64,000 bases of DNA from Marsupella aquatica (taxonomy: Eukaryota > Marchantiophyta). Position numbers and translations under genes: made by a program. Below the pieces are notes generated by a model. That model was not told the origin of the DNA and ran no database searches. It was given only the letters and a program-made list of their open reading frames with translations. Positions within the stretch are counted from its first letter, which is position 1, and every line of letters begins with the position of its first letter. Location: positions 12,276,001 to 12,340,000 of the forward strand of contig OZ316898.1 in the NCBI GenBank assembly GCA_973895155.1, given 5' to 3'. Positions 1 through 12,490 of the stretch are shown here, piece after piece.

Positions 1-652
1 TCTTGATAGGAAGATTTCCTGAAGTGGTACTTTTGGGTAAAGTACTCGAATGTGCATTATGTACAAATCTGGTGATTCCATTCCAAAACATAGGACTACT
101 CCCTCCCCGCCTCCATTGTCGCATTTCAATCCAAACTTGTTGAAACGGTTCTTGCAATAAAGATATCCATTCAAGATCAAAGTGTTGAACATAGATACGA
201 GGTAAATTCCATGGTTCTTGCTTGTGCAAATCAATCTACGGCATGTGTATAATAAGAACATCAAGCGAGTGTCCTAATGATAAGCTCAAAGCACTCCTCA
301 GAGTGTCTAAATAGGCTCGAAACCTTGAAAGTCCTGAGAGTGTTCTAATAATCTTGGAGCACTCCTCTGAGTATTTTAATAATCTTAAAACGTTTGGCTA
401 AACTTTCAAAGACAACTTGAAAATCCAGTGTACAACTGAAAAGATAACTTCGGAACCGACTGCAAGGCTGTCAAGTGGGGTTCCATAACCCAATAACAGT
501 TTATGAGTGTAACCTGTAGTGCGTGTAGCAAATACAAAGGAAATGTGGACTGGTTTCAAATATTAAATTTCATGGTGGTCTGCAGCCGTCCTCTTCTCAT
601 CTCTGGTCTCATCTGTGGGGCCTGCCGGGGGCTGGTGGAAGCAGGAGGAGAA

Positions 653-828
653 CAGCAATTGCAGCACCTTACAATCACATGAAATTTCAGTCATCCTCTA
701 TTCCAACAACTACAAGTTCCATCTACAACTATAATACAAACAGCAATTACAGCACCTTACAATCACATGAAATTTCAGTCACCCTCTATTCCAACAACTA
801 CATGTTCCACCTACAACTATAATACTTG
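653..828. repeat. Tandem duplication, 88-bp unit, two copies
   Basis: Two copies start at 653 and 741 with the same phrase (cagcaattgcagcacctt versus cagcaattacagcacctt). They stay alike for about 88 bases with only a few substitutions. A third diverged copy lies at about 4380-4450, just after the first minisatellite array. This makes it a dispersed repeat rather than a purely local duplication. No coding potential is evident. The first 650 bases of the window are AT-rich, and I see no gene in them. Confidence 0.8.
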
Positions 829-1389
829 ATCACGCCAAAAGTTGTCAATTGCCTGTTTACAAAATGAGATTTGATGGTAACACTTGCTTACCATTGGATT
901 TATGTTATAGTTTATTCCCACCTTTGATCAGTTACAAATGAATGTAACCAAGCAAACAAGACAATAAAGTATCTAGGTAGTACCTAGGTGATAATAATTG
1001 GGAGTGAACACCTAGTTAGTACAAGTTAAGAACAGCAGAATTTTTTGGTCACATATGAATATTCAATAGTGTACTCAATCATTATATGCTACAACATTTA
1101 TATTATTGGAAGGAAGTAGATGTATAATTAGTAATACTCTCCAAATGGGTGTCTATAATTTTGAACAATATATTTATTAGTGAGAGGGGAATTTGTGCAG
1201 TTTTGCTTTTTATTCTTTCTCAAAAAGTTAAAATTTGATTTTCATTTTTAATGTATCTTTGAGGTAATAAAAGGGGGAAGGAGAGGTAATGAAAGGGGGA
1301 AGGAGTGTCTCCTATATAATACCCTATCCCACCAAAAAGATGGGATAGTCTTTTCCAAACTCATAAAACATGGGAATAGATCTTAGACT

Positions 1390-1512
1390 TGTATCAAAAC
1401 ATTGTTTTTCTACACCATCAGATCTATCCATACACACTGTTTAATATAAATGTCTGCCGAAGCTAAAATTTAGCCTCTTTGCACCTACCCAAGATAAAAA
1501 CTTAATTTTAAA
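1390..1512 (+). repeat. Dispersed repeat segment 'B' (first copy)
   Basis: This segment matches 53757-53890 on the same strand. Both have a poly-T run, then agatctatccatacac, then a diverged stretch with gccgaagct or gcccaagct and a following Cys/Leu-like CT-rich tail. Both copies lie upstream of a minisatellite array that ends in the same hairpin, so this may be an internal part of the same transposable element. No protein is recognisable. Confidence 0.55.
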
Positions 1513-3555
1513 TAATCAGTTGTATTTATATCTAGAAAAATGGGAATTTAAATTGAATGTAAATAAAATACACAAAATTCTTATTTCTCTAAAAAGCATT
1601 TCCTCTCACTTGGTTAAACTCTATGACGCCGTGACCGCTATCTCATGTCTCCAGTTTTTATGCGCAACACGGGTTACAAAACACGGCCACAACAACTATA
1701 TGGCCAGGATCGCGCACAACATACCCCAACAATTACATGGCAGTGGTGGACCTAGCCACCAAGCGCCCTCACCAATCTCAACGCCCTTATCAATCCCAGC
1801 ACCCTCGGGGGCCTCAATCCGAGGGGTGTCCCATATCACGCTCAAAGTTTTAGGGAAATAAACACTCTAAAAGTTAAGTCAATAAAGTTTTTTTTAGGAA
1901 TTTTTTTACCCATAACTTAATTAAATATTCCAAGAATATTCTTATATTTGATTTTAAAAAACCCTATGATTCTCAAAATTGGATTAAAAATAACCCTAAT
2001 GTTCTTCAACAAAAATTTAAAAGTATTTCACTAAACCCAATAAAAAAACCCTATACTTATTCGCGCGTGATGGGTTGGAAGAAAAGAAGTGAGGACCACG
2101 GGCCAGCACCCACATCTAAGTGCCCCTGGTACCCGAACGCCTTCACGGAATACCTTGGGCAAGCAACTTGGTGTCTCTTGCATCGCCCGCGGCCCCTCCC
2201 ATACGAAGTCGCGCTTGCCCCTAAACTCAACCGCTACTCAACGGTCCTCATTGCCTGCACAAGCAACCAAGCGTCTTGGTAAGTAATTCCTCAGGATCTA
2301 GAGCTCCCAAGCCTAACATTCTAACTCAAGGTCAACAGACATAGGTAAGTAGGTAAGCGATAGGTCCTCCCGATGCCATAAGCCGAAACCAGAACCGACA
2401 CTCATTGTTCATCCAGAATAGCTCCTTCCTTGGGCGCAGTCCGTGTTCCCCCTTGTCCCTATCCATCACCAACTGACCATCCTGCCCCAGGACATGCTCA
2501 CGGCCCAAATAGTATAGCTTGTCCTAAAGCTTGTCCCAACACACCGGGACCAGAAAGGCCTAGACTCTAGCAACCAACTCCTAGTTCTCGCCCAATTGAT
2601 GGACTAGGGGCCAAGTTCCCTTGGAACTCAACCTCCATGCCTACTTGGCCTTGCCTCCCCAACGCAAGCTCCCTTGAGAGACTGAACACGGCTTGGCTGC
2701 TATTTCGGCAGGATTTGGCAAGCGGGCGAGATAGCCCCCGCAAACTCTGAGAACCTATGGCACCCCCAGACCCAACTGAGCTCAGGAGGATGTAGCCCTC
2801 CTTGATAGTTTTCCCACACACCCAAGAAGTCCTCCAACGGACTTCCCATTGGGAAGTTATCACCATTTCTGTTTGACGTTTTTCCTTAGTGTTGCGACCG
2901 CCACGGCTCACGACTTCGGCTCGCCCTTAGCCCCCAGGGATACACCACTCCCTCATATATGCTTTTGGAGACGTGTTACCCCCTGACCAACTTTGGTCAC
3001 CAAATTTTGGCCCCCCACCTGGACCTCAACCTGCATGATTGGGTATGTCACCAACTGGCAATGCCCATAACTTTCTAGTTAGGTGTCCACAAGCAGAGTG
3101 CCTTAGCCCATTGTGATCGGGCCAACCCTATGCTCATGCCTAGGCCCTCAGATCCCATTGTCGCCCTGGGCCCCCGATCGGCCAAACCCGGATTGGGCCA
3201 TAACTCGCGCCCCAAGCGTCTGTTGCCCATGGAGTCAACTCCATTGGCATTGGGCCCAAGAGGAGCTCTCACACAAGCCCTCAAAACTCAAAGTCCATCC
3301 GGGAGTCCGGACAGTCAACCTTGAGCCCGGCTCTTTTCCCCTTGACCCGACCAGCTCTCAACTAGTCTAAGTCCTTAGTGTGTGTCACTAGCTTAGTGCC
3401 TTGCCTTAGCCAGTGCCACGCCCTGTTGCCCACAATGGTAAGTCCTCCCCGGATGGCCTATCCGGGCTTGGACCATAAGAGAGCTCAGCGTCGGAGTCAG
3501 CAACGCCAAAACTAAGTGTTAAGGTAGTCGAGTTCCGCGACTATGGCAAAGCTCT
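1513..3555. other. Gene-free stretch, partly GC-rich
   Basis: From about 2060 to 3500 the composition changes to C-rich on the plus strand, and several overlapping short open frames appear in most frames. None resembles a known family, and overlapping frames of similar length on both strands suggest composition, not coding. A phrase around 2980-3030 (gaccaactttggtc followed by ttttggcccc) recurs at about 28080-28110, so part of this stretch is a dispersed repeat. The segment near 1700-1740 also recurs near 7745-7780, again upstream of an array. Confidence 0.5.
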
Positions 3556-3559
3556 TTTA

Positions 3560-4345
3560 TATGCCTCACCTTAGCATCTTTTCTCACCTTCGTACATTTT
3601 TCTAATCTTTACATATATTTTTGCTCTTCAACATCTTTTCCTTGCCTTGACATAGTTTTCTCATTTCGCCATGTTTTTCTCACATTCACATCTTTACCTC
3701 ACCATGACATTTTTCCTCGATATGTGTTCTCCCCTTGACATTTTTTCTCTACTCGAGATCTTTTCTTGCTTTGACATCTTTTCCTCACCTCAACATTTTT
3801 TTCTTATATAGCCATATTTTTCTCACCTTGACATTTTTATCTCACCCCAACATCTTTCCCTCATCCTCGATATTTTTTTCTCTTCTCAACATCTTTCTCT
3901 CATTTTTATATCTTTTTCTCTCACCTCGATGTCTTTTTCTCTCATCAACATCTTTTTCATCTTGACACCTTTCCTTACCTCAAAATCTTTTTCTTATATT
4001 GCCATCCGTTTCTCACCTTGACATCTATATCTCCCCACAACATCTTTCCCTCACCCACACCATTTTTTTCTCAAGGACTCAACATCTTTACATATTTTCC
4101 TCACCTCAATTTCTTTTTCTCACCTTGACATCTTTTTCTCTCATCGACATCTTTTTTCATCTAGACATCTTTTTCTCACCTCCATATCTTTTTCTCTCAT
4201 CAACATCTTTTTCATCTCGACATCTTTTTCCTCACCTCAACTTATTTTTCTCACCTTACATCATTTTCTCTCATCAATTTTTTTCATCTCAACATCTTTT
4301 TCGTCACCTCAACATCTTTTGTGCAACGCACAAGCATTGGGCTGG
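3560..4345 (+). mobile_element. Minisatellite array with Helitron-like 3' end (copy 1)
   Basis: About 760 bases are built from diverged 19-24 base units around 'ctcaccttgacatcttttt'. The array stops exactly at an 11-base hairpin gtgcaacgcac (4321-4331). A 10-base spacer follows, then CTGG (4342-4345), then T. A short hairpin, a 10-12 base gap, CTRR and an insertion between A and T are the known marks of a Helitron 3' terminus. Calling this a non-autonomous Helitron is inference, because no Rep/helicase gene and no 5' TC end was found. Open frames through the array are simple consequences of the repeat. Confidence 0.5.
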
Positions 4346-4459
4346 TGACTATACGATTTACCTGGAGCCCAGGGGAACTGCAATGGCAGCACCTTACAAT
4401 CGCATATAAAATTGCAGTCACCCTCTATTATAACAACTACAAGTTCCCTGACTTCGTGA

Positions 4460-5560
4460 TTTATTGAACAATACAGCGCACAAATCTATCCAAGAAGAAG
4501 GCCCTTTTCGACTCAACCACTACTAAAATAATGATAAGCTCATGGGGTAAAGAAACTACACTGGGTGGGACAAAGAAAACTACAGGGCAAAGAAATATCG
4601 ATGGGAGGGGGCAAAGAAAAGGAATGGACGTGCAAACTAAAAAAACAACCAGTGCACACCCACCCCATTCCCTTTATTTCCTTACCCTTCTCTCTACAAC
4701 CAGCCCCTTCCTAATTCTCGTTCCCCTCAGTTCTGCCCTAGCATCAATTCTTAGGGATCCCCTAGTCCTGTTTTTGATCCTTCGCAGCTTAATACCGTTG
4801 TTTGCAAAGTCCAAATGTAGACGGAAAAGACAAGCAACCACCCCTCATTTGCAGGCCAATGACTGACTGACACCTTGCAGCTTTAACTGCCCGGTAACTA
4901 TGTAGTAACTGGATCAAGTAAGCGTTAGTGAGTAGGGTATGTGGGCACGGCATAGCCCTACCTGGAACCCTAAACCCTGTTGTACTGTAACATGAGTTAA
5001 GTCAACCAACTTGAGTTCAACATGTCAAATCTTACTTAGTTTTGATCCAAATAAATCATGAAATTTACCTCATTGAATTCTCTATTTTCCTACCTTAGAT
5101 TGAACTATGAACTGTTCACCATAGATTGTATTTCCTTTACAACAATACTCTATAAATGAAACCTCTAAACCTTGATTGTGGATTGCATATCGTAGCCTTT
5201 GATTAGCCGAAAAGCAATCTTAGAGCACACAAGACAAAGTATTTTGGTATACCATAAAGATTATCTAGGAGGACCATGATTGTATACCACATATGTGCTT
5301 GGTTTGACCTGACGCGCAACTTGACGTCTTGCCCAACACGTAAAATAGTCAATGATGGCCCAAAAGCGCCCGATTTGATGCATATTCCAAGTTATTCCTG
5401 GATGATTCTCAAACTTTCCCAGACTCCGTCCTGACCCGGTCCTACGGTCCTACAGACTCCCACGGTTTAGCGAGTCGGTCCCTCGGTTCGGGGTTGTGGC
5501 TGGTGTCGTAAGGAAATTAGATTATATGAAGAATAGTTTGGTTTTGTGTAAAAATTTAAA
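4460..5560. other. Gene-free stretch
   Basis: I see no supportable gene here. A purine-rich patch (about 4540-4640) with repeated 'caaagaaa' words produces a short open frame that has no family resemblance. The remainder is ordinary AT-rich intergenic DNA. Confidence 0.5.
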
Positions 5561-5995
5561 AATAAAGATTTTTGTGGTAAAAAGTAGATTTTTATTTTTA
5601 CCAAAGTAAAATTGTAAGTCTTGGTAATTTTCAAGAAATTATCACAGTAAAAAGTGATTTCTAGAATTTACCATAGTAAAAAATAAAATTCTAGTAACTT
5701 CTAGAATCTACCATAGTAAATAGTAATTTCTAGAATTTACCATGTAAAAAATAAATTTTGGTAACTTCAAGAATTTACCATAGTAAATAATAATTTCTAG
5801 AATTTACCATAATAAAAAAGTAACTTTTGGTAACTTCTAGAATCTACTATAGTAAATAGTAATTTCTTGAATTTACCATAGTAAAAAATTAATTCCGGTA
5901 ACTTCTAGAATTTTACCATTATAAAATTTACTATGATAAAAAGTAAAATCTGACAGTAAGTTTTAGTAAGTTTTAGTATCTTCTAGGATACTCTT
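5560..5995. repeat. AT-rich minisatellite with 'tttctagaatttaccata' units
   Basis: About six diverged units, roughly 65-70 bases long, alternate 'ttctagaatttaccata' and 'ttggtaacttctagaa' words. Each is separated by an A-rich 'gtaaaaaataaa' link. There is no gene. It is a local tandem expansion, with a TATA-like 'aactataaacaaga' about 50 bases beyond its right end. Confidence 0.8.
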
Positions 5996-5999
5996 GTAA

Positions 6000-6930
6000 A
6001 AGAACCAGCGTGGCCCGGCTCCAACTATAAACAAGAGGGAGGCTCACCCTTCTAGAGGAAGTTTTTAGCATTTCAAGTATATGAGTGTGAGGATAAAGCA
6101 TAGAGTGCATATTATGTACATTAGATTTGCCTTGGAGGAATGTTTTAACATCGATTTAACTAAATAGAATGGATATGCCATCGGTTTCTATGGTGGAAGG
6201 ATTCTAAGTTTCATGATTCTTGGTCATGGAAGGCATTGCCACCACTTGATTACCTTGAAAATGAAGCTTTGAATCTAGCAAGGTCGGCTATGTCACCAAT
6301 ACCATAAATAGAACGTCTAAAACCATGTGATCAAATAGGGATGGCTCTGTCGCTGAACCTCTCTTAGTTAAAAAGCATATAGGAAGTATGAATGTCAATA
6401 TTGATTTGAATGAGAGTTCGTCATTTCTGAATTTCCGTTCTACAGTGAATATTAAATTGATATAAAGAAAAAGATAGATACCAAACAGGTTCTTGCAAGG
6501 AAGTTTGGAGAAGAAGAATACACTACAATTATTGCATCGTCAGATCCATTAATACTCTATAGATGCACAAATGAGGATGTGAATGTTTTCTTATTAGTGT
6601 AATAGATGAGAGATCATAGTCAAAAGTTCAAAGAAGTACATAGAGAAGATTATCACTTGGAGAAAAAATTTGTGGAGTGTGAGCTTGACCCCGACTACTC
6701 TGGTATTATTGTCAATATATGGAGTAGATCACACATATCTCTTGGCGAGTCTCTTGGTACCAAAAGTGCTTAGGAATCCTTGCAAAAAAAGGACGACCTT
6801 CCCACCCAATTTATCTGGAAAAAATCGCAAGAAGCACAGGGGTAACCCAAGAAACTTGAAAAATGGTCGGGAGGGGACAAGGCTCTCAAGTGAATTGGTT
6901 CTAAGCATGAGGTCTCTTACAAAGTGGTGA
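6000..6930. other. Gene-free stretch
   Basis: This is mixed-composition DNA with several short open frames and none that resembles a known protein. It may be an old retroelement remnant, but I cannot identify conserved motifs. Confidence 0.4.
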
Positions 6931-6984
6931 ATAGGGTAATTAGCACATGCAGTCAGACACTCGGGGTGTTCTTGACAGCTTATT

Positions 6985-7150
6985 ATTCCCAGGACATCGG
7001 GTGGGGTTGGGGCCGACTGGGTGTGTGGGGCCACCTGCGAGGTTGGGGTCAGACCGGGTCAAAAATGGTGGGGGCGGGGCGGGGCGGTGGGTAGGGAACC
7101 AAGCAAGGTCGGGGCGGCATCGGGGCTGGGTGGGTGAGGGACCGTGGGAC
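6985..7150 (+). other. Extremely G-rich block (G-quadruplex potential)
   Basis: The plus strand is dominated by G runs, with the densest part at about 7069-7100 (gggggcggggcggggcgg, then tgggtaggg). Four or more runs of three or more G, separated by one- or two-base loops, meet the usual G-quadruplex pattern. The flanks are AT-rich, so the change of composition is abrupt. Open frames on both strands here are due to the lack of A/T stop codons. Confidence 0.7.
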
Positions 7151-7799
7151 CAGGTGCCCGAGTGACACGATGATGTGATGACAGGGTCAAGACCCCCAGT
7201 ATGTCTGTCATGGCTGAACCAGGCATATGTGAGTGCTAGATGTGTTGCCATTGGGATGCGTGCACTTGAGACACATTTACGAGGGGACAGGGACTAGAGA
7301 GCCCTAAAATTCAAAGTAGGGAGGAGAAATTATTGATGCACCCAGTGGTCCATACCCAGAAATTAAGGATGCACCCATAGGTCCATACCTCCTCCAGTAA
7401 ATAAGTAGGGAAAGGGGATGAGATAGGGGGATGAGACAAAGTGCAGCAAAGGAAAGTGAAATACAAAATTACGTAATAGTAGGAAACTGCAAGAGGGAAA
7501 AAACAAGAGAAAATGGACACCCTTGCCTTTTATTGGGTTGGGGGAGCAAAATTAAACCAAGAGAGGGAAAATACAAGATTTTGTCTTCTTATTTTTTTGT
7601 TTTGTTTTGGGGGGGGTGGGAAGGGAGGGGGTGAGGCAGCCCAAGAGGAAGAGAGAGGAGGCCACAAGGGCGAGCATGTCACCCTTGCCTAGAGTTGGGT
7701 CGATGAGCTTGCCTTGATTGTCATCACCTATATATTGGTCGTGATCACGCATAACATGTCTCAACAACTACATTGCAAAGCCTATATTTTCTTGACTTG

Positions 7800-8201
7800 T
7801 CGTGACATCTTTCCTTGACATCTTTTTATAATCTTTTATATATATTTTTATCCTCAACACCTTTTACTTGCCTAAGTGTCATCTTTTTTCTCATCATGCC
7901 ATGTTTTTCTCACCTTGACATCTTTTCTCTCATTGATGTCTTTTCTCACCTCAACATCTCTTCTTGCCATATTTTGTTTAAGCTTTACATCTTTGTCTCA
8001 TCCTTGAGATCTTTTCTCTCATTCACACTTTTTCTCTCATATTTTCTTCACCTCAACATATTTTTCTCATCTCACCACCTTTCCTCTCCTTGACATCTTT
8101 TCCTCACTTCAACATCATTTTCTCTCCTTGACATCTATTTTCTCCTCAACATGTTTTTCTCACCTTGACATCTTTCGTGCAACGCACAGACATTGGGCTA
8201 G
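7800..8201 (+). mobile_element. Minisatellite array with Helitron-like 3' end (copy 2)
   Basis: This has the same build as the array at 3560-4345: 'ttgacatctttt'/'ctcacc' units, then the hairpin gtgcaacgcac (8177-8187), a 10-base spacer ending 'cattggg', and CTAG (8198-8201). The next base is G, where a Helitron insertion site would have T. The region just upstream (about 7745-7780) resembles about 1708-1740, which also precedes an array. The same ordered blocks therefore occur in both copies. Confidence 0.5.
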
Positions 8202-8239
8202 GATTGTAATAATAGATAATTGTTCTCAAAGATTCTCAT

Positions 8240-8565
8240 AAATCATACTTAGAATATTACTTGAAGATGCATAATTAGATTATTTGTAACAAAATTTAGA
8301 ATGTTCTTGTAAGATACCTAGGCAATAAGGTAGCTTGAGATAGAAGAAAATAAATAAAGAGAGCTACAAGCGTCGTGTACTACAAAAAACTTGAAAAGGT
8401 TGTGAGTTAGGTGTGCACAAAGGAAATAGAAAATGGTCGTAGTAAGATGTGCTAGGAAAGAACCAAAATAGATACATAATAAGAGGTGCTAGAAAGAAAC
8501 TTCTAAAAGTTTTGAAAATGCACTAGTTTTTGGGAGAATTCTTGTACCAAACACTATATATGTTG
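8240..8565 (+). repeat. Dispersed LTR-like repeat (copy 1)
   Basis: This segment aligns with 14540-14830 over its whole length. Shared phrases include 'ttagaatgttc', 'aggtaacttgagatagaa' (with tagcttgagatagaag here) and the end 'ttgtaccaaacactata'. The conserved close with a TATA-like 'cactataaaaatg' in the second copy suggests the promoter part of a retroelement LTR. No primer-binding site or coding part is joined to it, so solo LTR is only one reading. Confidence 0.45.
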
Positions 8566-9475
8566 AAGGAAACTTGACTTCTAACTATAGTAATTACTAA
8601 TTCTCATTGCTAAGAGTCTTGGTAGTACATTAGTGAAATGTTGGACCAAGCTAGGAAAACTTTGATTTTAGATAGGGGCACATAAATCACAAGTTTTTTT
8701 GGCAAAAACTTATTTGGGTTTGAAAAAATAGAAATTTTATATTTTTTTGGAAAAATTTATGAAACCCAAACAAAAAGGGTACAATCACTCACAACATTTG
8801 AACCCAAGACTGATTAAACCAGTGACCGACCAAACACAAAGTATGGCTAGCAAACAAGAAGTGTGTCTTTGATTTTGCAAAAAATGGGAAAATGAACTAA
8901 AATTTATGTCAAAAACTTGAATGCAAGGAGGAATCCAACATTGGATTCCAAGTTGGGATACTTAATTTCTTACCAAAATGGCAAATCCTTTAAAAGATTG
9001 ACTTCATAACACTTCATCTCTCAAAAAATGGGAGAACATATAACCCGTAAAACAATGATTCTGAAGTCCTCTCTCCTGAAGATAAATCAATGCGTCCTCC
9101 CAACCACCAACAATTCCATTTGACAAGAAAATAACATAAACCAAAATAGGATGTACATTGTATCCCATTTCATATCCATCCGTTAAAATTCAACCAGAAA
9201 CATGCTAAGTCAATCATTTGGCGCATGTATTTTACCAGAAAGGTTAAGCCATATTTGAATATTCACCAACTGTAAAACAACCTACCAAGCTAAATTTATT
9301 GTCGACCACAGTTGATCTACACAGTCAGTTAAGTTGACCAAGCACACCTTTGCAACATATTTTAGGCCAGAACGTCACATGAATTAATACAAGATGGGAT
9401 CCACTATCCAATATTGTATTCAACCTCCTTCATTTACCACCCGCCACTCTCCATCTCATAGTTGATAGGTGTGAG
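8566..9475. other. Gene-free AT-rich stretch
   Basis: I see no gene. A small imperfect inverted repeat (tttgggtttg near 8715 against gaaacccaaac near 8762) flanks an AT-rich loop. The rest is unremarkable. Confidence 0.4.
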
Positions 9476-9479
9476 TACT

Positions 9480-10600
9480 AACACAGATCCATGGATCCCA
9501 ACTCTTTTCCCAGAAACCAGGGATGAATACCAAATGGGATCCATGGATGATCCCATTTTTCCTCCCAAGTTCAAAAAGAACTCAACAGACCAAGGATGAA
9601 TACCAATCTATTCAATAAAAGTGAATTCTTATTTGATGTAAGAACATTTGGGCAACAGAAAGTGTCAATTTGACTTTAGAAAAATGTACATCTAAGCAAG
9701 CAACAAAGATGATGGCCTTTAGACGTACCACCATGTTCATCCTCTGTAAATGAACTATGATTAGACTCTTTCTAGTAAAAGATCTTCCCCCCCCCCCCTC
9801 AAGTTTACAATTGATAATTTAAGTGTAGAGTATTGTACCATAATGTACATTTTGGAATTAAGAAATATATTTAGAGACCAAAAAGTGGATTTAGAGGCCT
9901 AAAGTGTTCACAATTATACACTTTTAATGAATAGAGTGATAAAATGGGATTCACAAATCATATTTTTTTTAATTGCAAAAAGAACTCAATAGCAGCCAAG
10001 GATGAATGCCATCCACAATTTTTCTCAATTCTAAAATGAACTAAACAAAAATTGAGGGTGAATACCAAATGGGGTCCATGGATACCATCTAGTATTCGAC
10101 CGCCAAAATTTGCCCTTGCTACACCTTGCACCTTGATATTGAGATTTGAATATACCAACATAGATCCATGGATCCCATTTGTCAATCCAACTCCAAAGCA
10201 ATTCTAGATCATTCCTTGCTCATCACAACCCCGATCATATCCATTTTTTACTCTTTTAGAAATTTGTACGGACCGATCAACGGACCTATTGGAAAATGGA
10301 GGCAAATACCTAGTGGGTCTGTGGGCTCCACCTCAGATTCAAAGTTTTGGATTGGCCCTCGACCACAAGCCCTCCTCCATTTTCACATTTAAATACCAAA
10401 TTGAATCCCATTTGGTTTTTGTAAAGTTCTTATCATTGTTTGTAAAGTTCCAGATTTGTAAAATAACATGCTTTGATATCAAATGGAATCCATGGATCCC
10501 ACTTGGTATTCACTTATGATTTTTTCATTTCTAGATTTGTGAAATAACATGTTTGAATACCAAATGGGATACTCCCTATCCAACTTGGTGTCTTAATGTT
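9480..10600. repeat. Palindrome-rich block with repeated 'aataccaaatgggatcca' words
   Basis: At least five places (about 9525, 10055, 10155, 10470 and 10555) carry versions of 'gaataccaaatgggatcc' joined to 'atggatcccatttggtatt', its reverse complement. The block can therefore fold into several alternative hairpins. A homopolymer run of C lies nearby at about 9787. There is no gene. This looks like decayed foldback elements inserted near one another. Confidence 0.6.
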
Positions 10601-11110
10601 TATAAATGTTTTGTGGATTCTTTGAGAAATGTACTCTGATTTTTTGGTAGATTTTTTTTGGTCTCAAATGCTTATATTTCTGTTTTTTTTTTTGGCAGCA
10701 TGGAGTGAAGCAGCTGAAGGGTCTCAAGCTCTACTTTCTGAAAATGTCATTTATGAACAATTTGGATGAATATACACAAAGATATGACTTCCAAAGCATG
10801 AGAGTGTACAAACTTAAATTTTCTATAATTGTTAATTTTGCCCCAAAACTTAGTTTGATCACATTTTAGTCAAACTTCAATCATTACTCATTATGTACCA
10901 ATTTAATGTTAGATGATGAAATCTTTTCAATCCATTATTGGGTTTGGACTCAGTCACACTTAGAAACACATGAATTCTTGTCAAAGCTGGGGAAGTTAAG
11001 TATGAATTTGGATCATTTCAAGTTGATCAGCTAGATAGGGTCTTTGGATTTGACTTTGAAGAAATAATTGAGAGTGTGCTTAGAGGCTTAGAGTTAGGAA
11101 TGACTAGGGA

Positions 11111-11215
11111 TTTCATTTGGGATTATTTGGGTTTCTTAAACCCAAGTTGATTTTTTCTACTTTCTATGATCCAAAGATTGATGGTCAAACCAAATGTGTC
11201 AATTTAACTATCAAA
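11111..11215 (+). pseudogene. Probable Ty3/gypsy integrase fragment
   Basis: The plus-strand frame starting at 11117 reads 'FSTFYDPKIDGQTKCVNLTI' in its first 35 codons. This resembles the conserved 'S(A)YHPQTDGQTERVN-T' block near the end of the Ty3/gypsy integrase core. The same open frame then passes without a stop into LINE reverse-transcriptase sequence. That suggests a LINE end landed in, or recombined with, an old gypsy element. The match is short, so the call is moderate. Confidence 0.45.
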
Positions 11216-12490
11216 TTAAATTTCTTGCTGGGGAAGGTGAGAAAACAACTCTTTCATTGGTCCAATAGAAGCCTCACTATGGCGGGCCAGATCATCTTGT
11301 TGAAACATATTCTTTGGGAAATTCTGGTTTACCACCTGATGACTACTGAGCTCCAGAAGTCCAGTTATCGGGAACTGGAGAAACTGTGCAGAAGATTTCT
11401 ATGGGGAACCAATCAATCCCAAGGCAATAAAAAAGCCCTCGTTGCATGGAAAGACTTAGCAGCACCAAAAGAAGTGGGGGGAATTGGCATTCTACCATTT
11501 GAGGAACAAGCTCAAGCACTGAAGATGCGTCACATCACAAAGATACTCAACGAAGAGAAGCGCGAATGGACGAAGATGGCTGCTGACATCATTGTAAAAA
11601 AAATGAGAGTGGGACCAGGAAAGAAAACAAGACGGGGGTGGAGCCCCACGGAAGCCCCTCTGCTATGGGACAACATTGCTGTCAAAGGCTCACCAACTAT
11701 GAAGGGGTTACTGAGAGGTTGGATAGCAAAACGGCAACATCTAACTTTCAATTACAAAGACGGCAAACTTCCATCGTCCCTTACTACTGAACACTTGGTC
11801 CTGTTGTTCTCCTTCAACTCTCCCCTTGGAGACCAACAAGGCGTGGCGCTGAGAAGGTATCTGGCGGCAAGAGGAGTCAATAAGGTGATTGATTTGTGGT
11901 CGCCACAGCACGGATGGCTGGAGGTGAACCAGATCACCTCCAGGATCAGATCCCACCGTCACAATGGAACTGATATCTTTAACAGCTTCTTTGGGCAGCT
12001 ACGATTGTGCCCTGGCATTGATGACCTGCGCCTGTCGGAGTGTGTTGGCTGGCAATGGAAGTGGCCAGGGAAAAACAAGGGTTGGAGATTCCCAAATAAA
12101 GTGTGGACTAGCTGCGATGCAACTGAGAGTCAGGATGTAACCAAATTGAATAGGTGCTGGGGACAACTGAGCCTTCCGAACTGTTGGCAAACCAGATGGA
12201 AAAAACTTTAGGAATGATGGTCCTTCCCTAAGGTGAGATTCTTCATATGGAGACTTCTCAACCACGGCTTCTACACCAATGGTAGAGGGAGCCAGTGGCA
12301 GATGAGTGACGGCATTTGCTCACGATGCAAGTTATGTTTTGAACACACAGATCACTTGTTCTTCAATTGCAACAAAGTCAAGGAGAGATGGCAGGAGGTG
12401 AAACAACTGGTGAAGGACCACCCCGCTGTCCGGGTGACCGTGTTTTCTGACAAGAGCATGTTGGCTCTTTTGAAGTTAACCTTGCATGCT
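11216..12490 (+). pseudogene. LINE (L1-type) pol remnant: C-terminal RT domain plus zinc-binding domain, first part
   Basis: The frame from 11117 to 12211 and its in-frame continuation from 12212 encode the C-terminal part of a plant non-LTR retrotransposon pol. The 'W..RSLTMAGQIILLKHIL' block is the thumb region after the RT palm. 'FLWG' and 'W..LAAPKEVGGIGI' follow in the order usual for plant LINEs. After a single TAG stop (12209-12211) the same frame resumes with 'KVRFFIWRL' and a C..C...H..C cluster (SRCKLCFEHTDHLFFNC), which is the RT zinc-binding (zf-RVT) domain. The catalytic YADD part is absent, so the copy is 5'-truncated as well as stopped. Homology breaks off near 12490 and resumes near 13595. 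Confidence 0.85.

Noticed and set aside
3735-4409. Open frames of 76-136 codons rich in Phe, Leu and Ser that look like membrane proteins
   Set aside because: They are translations of the 'cacatctttttctc' minisatellite. The same peptide words reappear wherever the array does, and there is no gene context.
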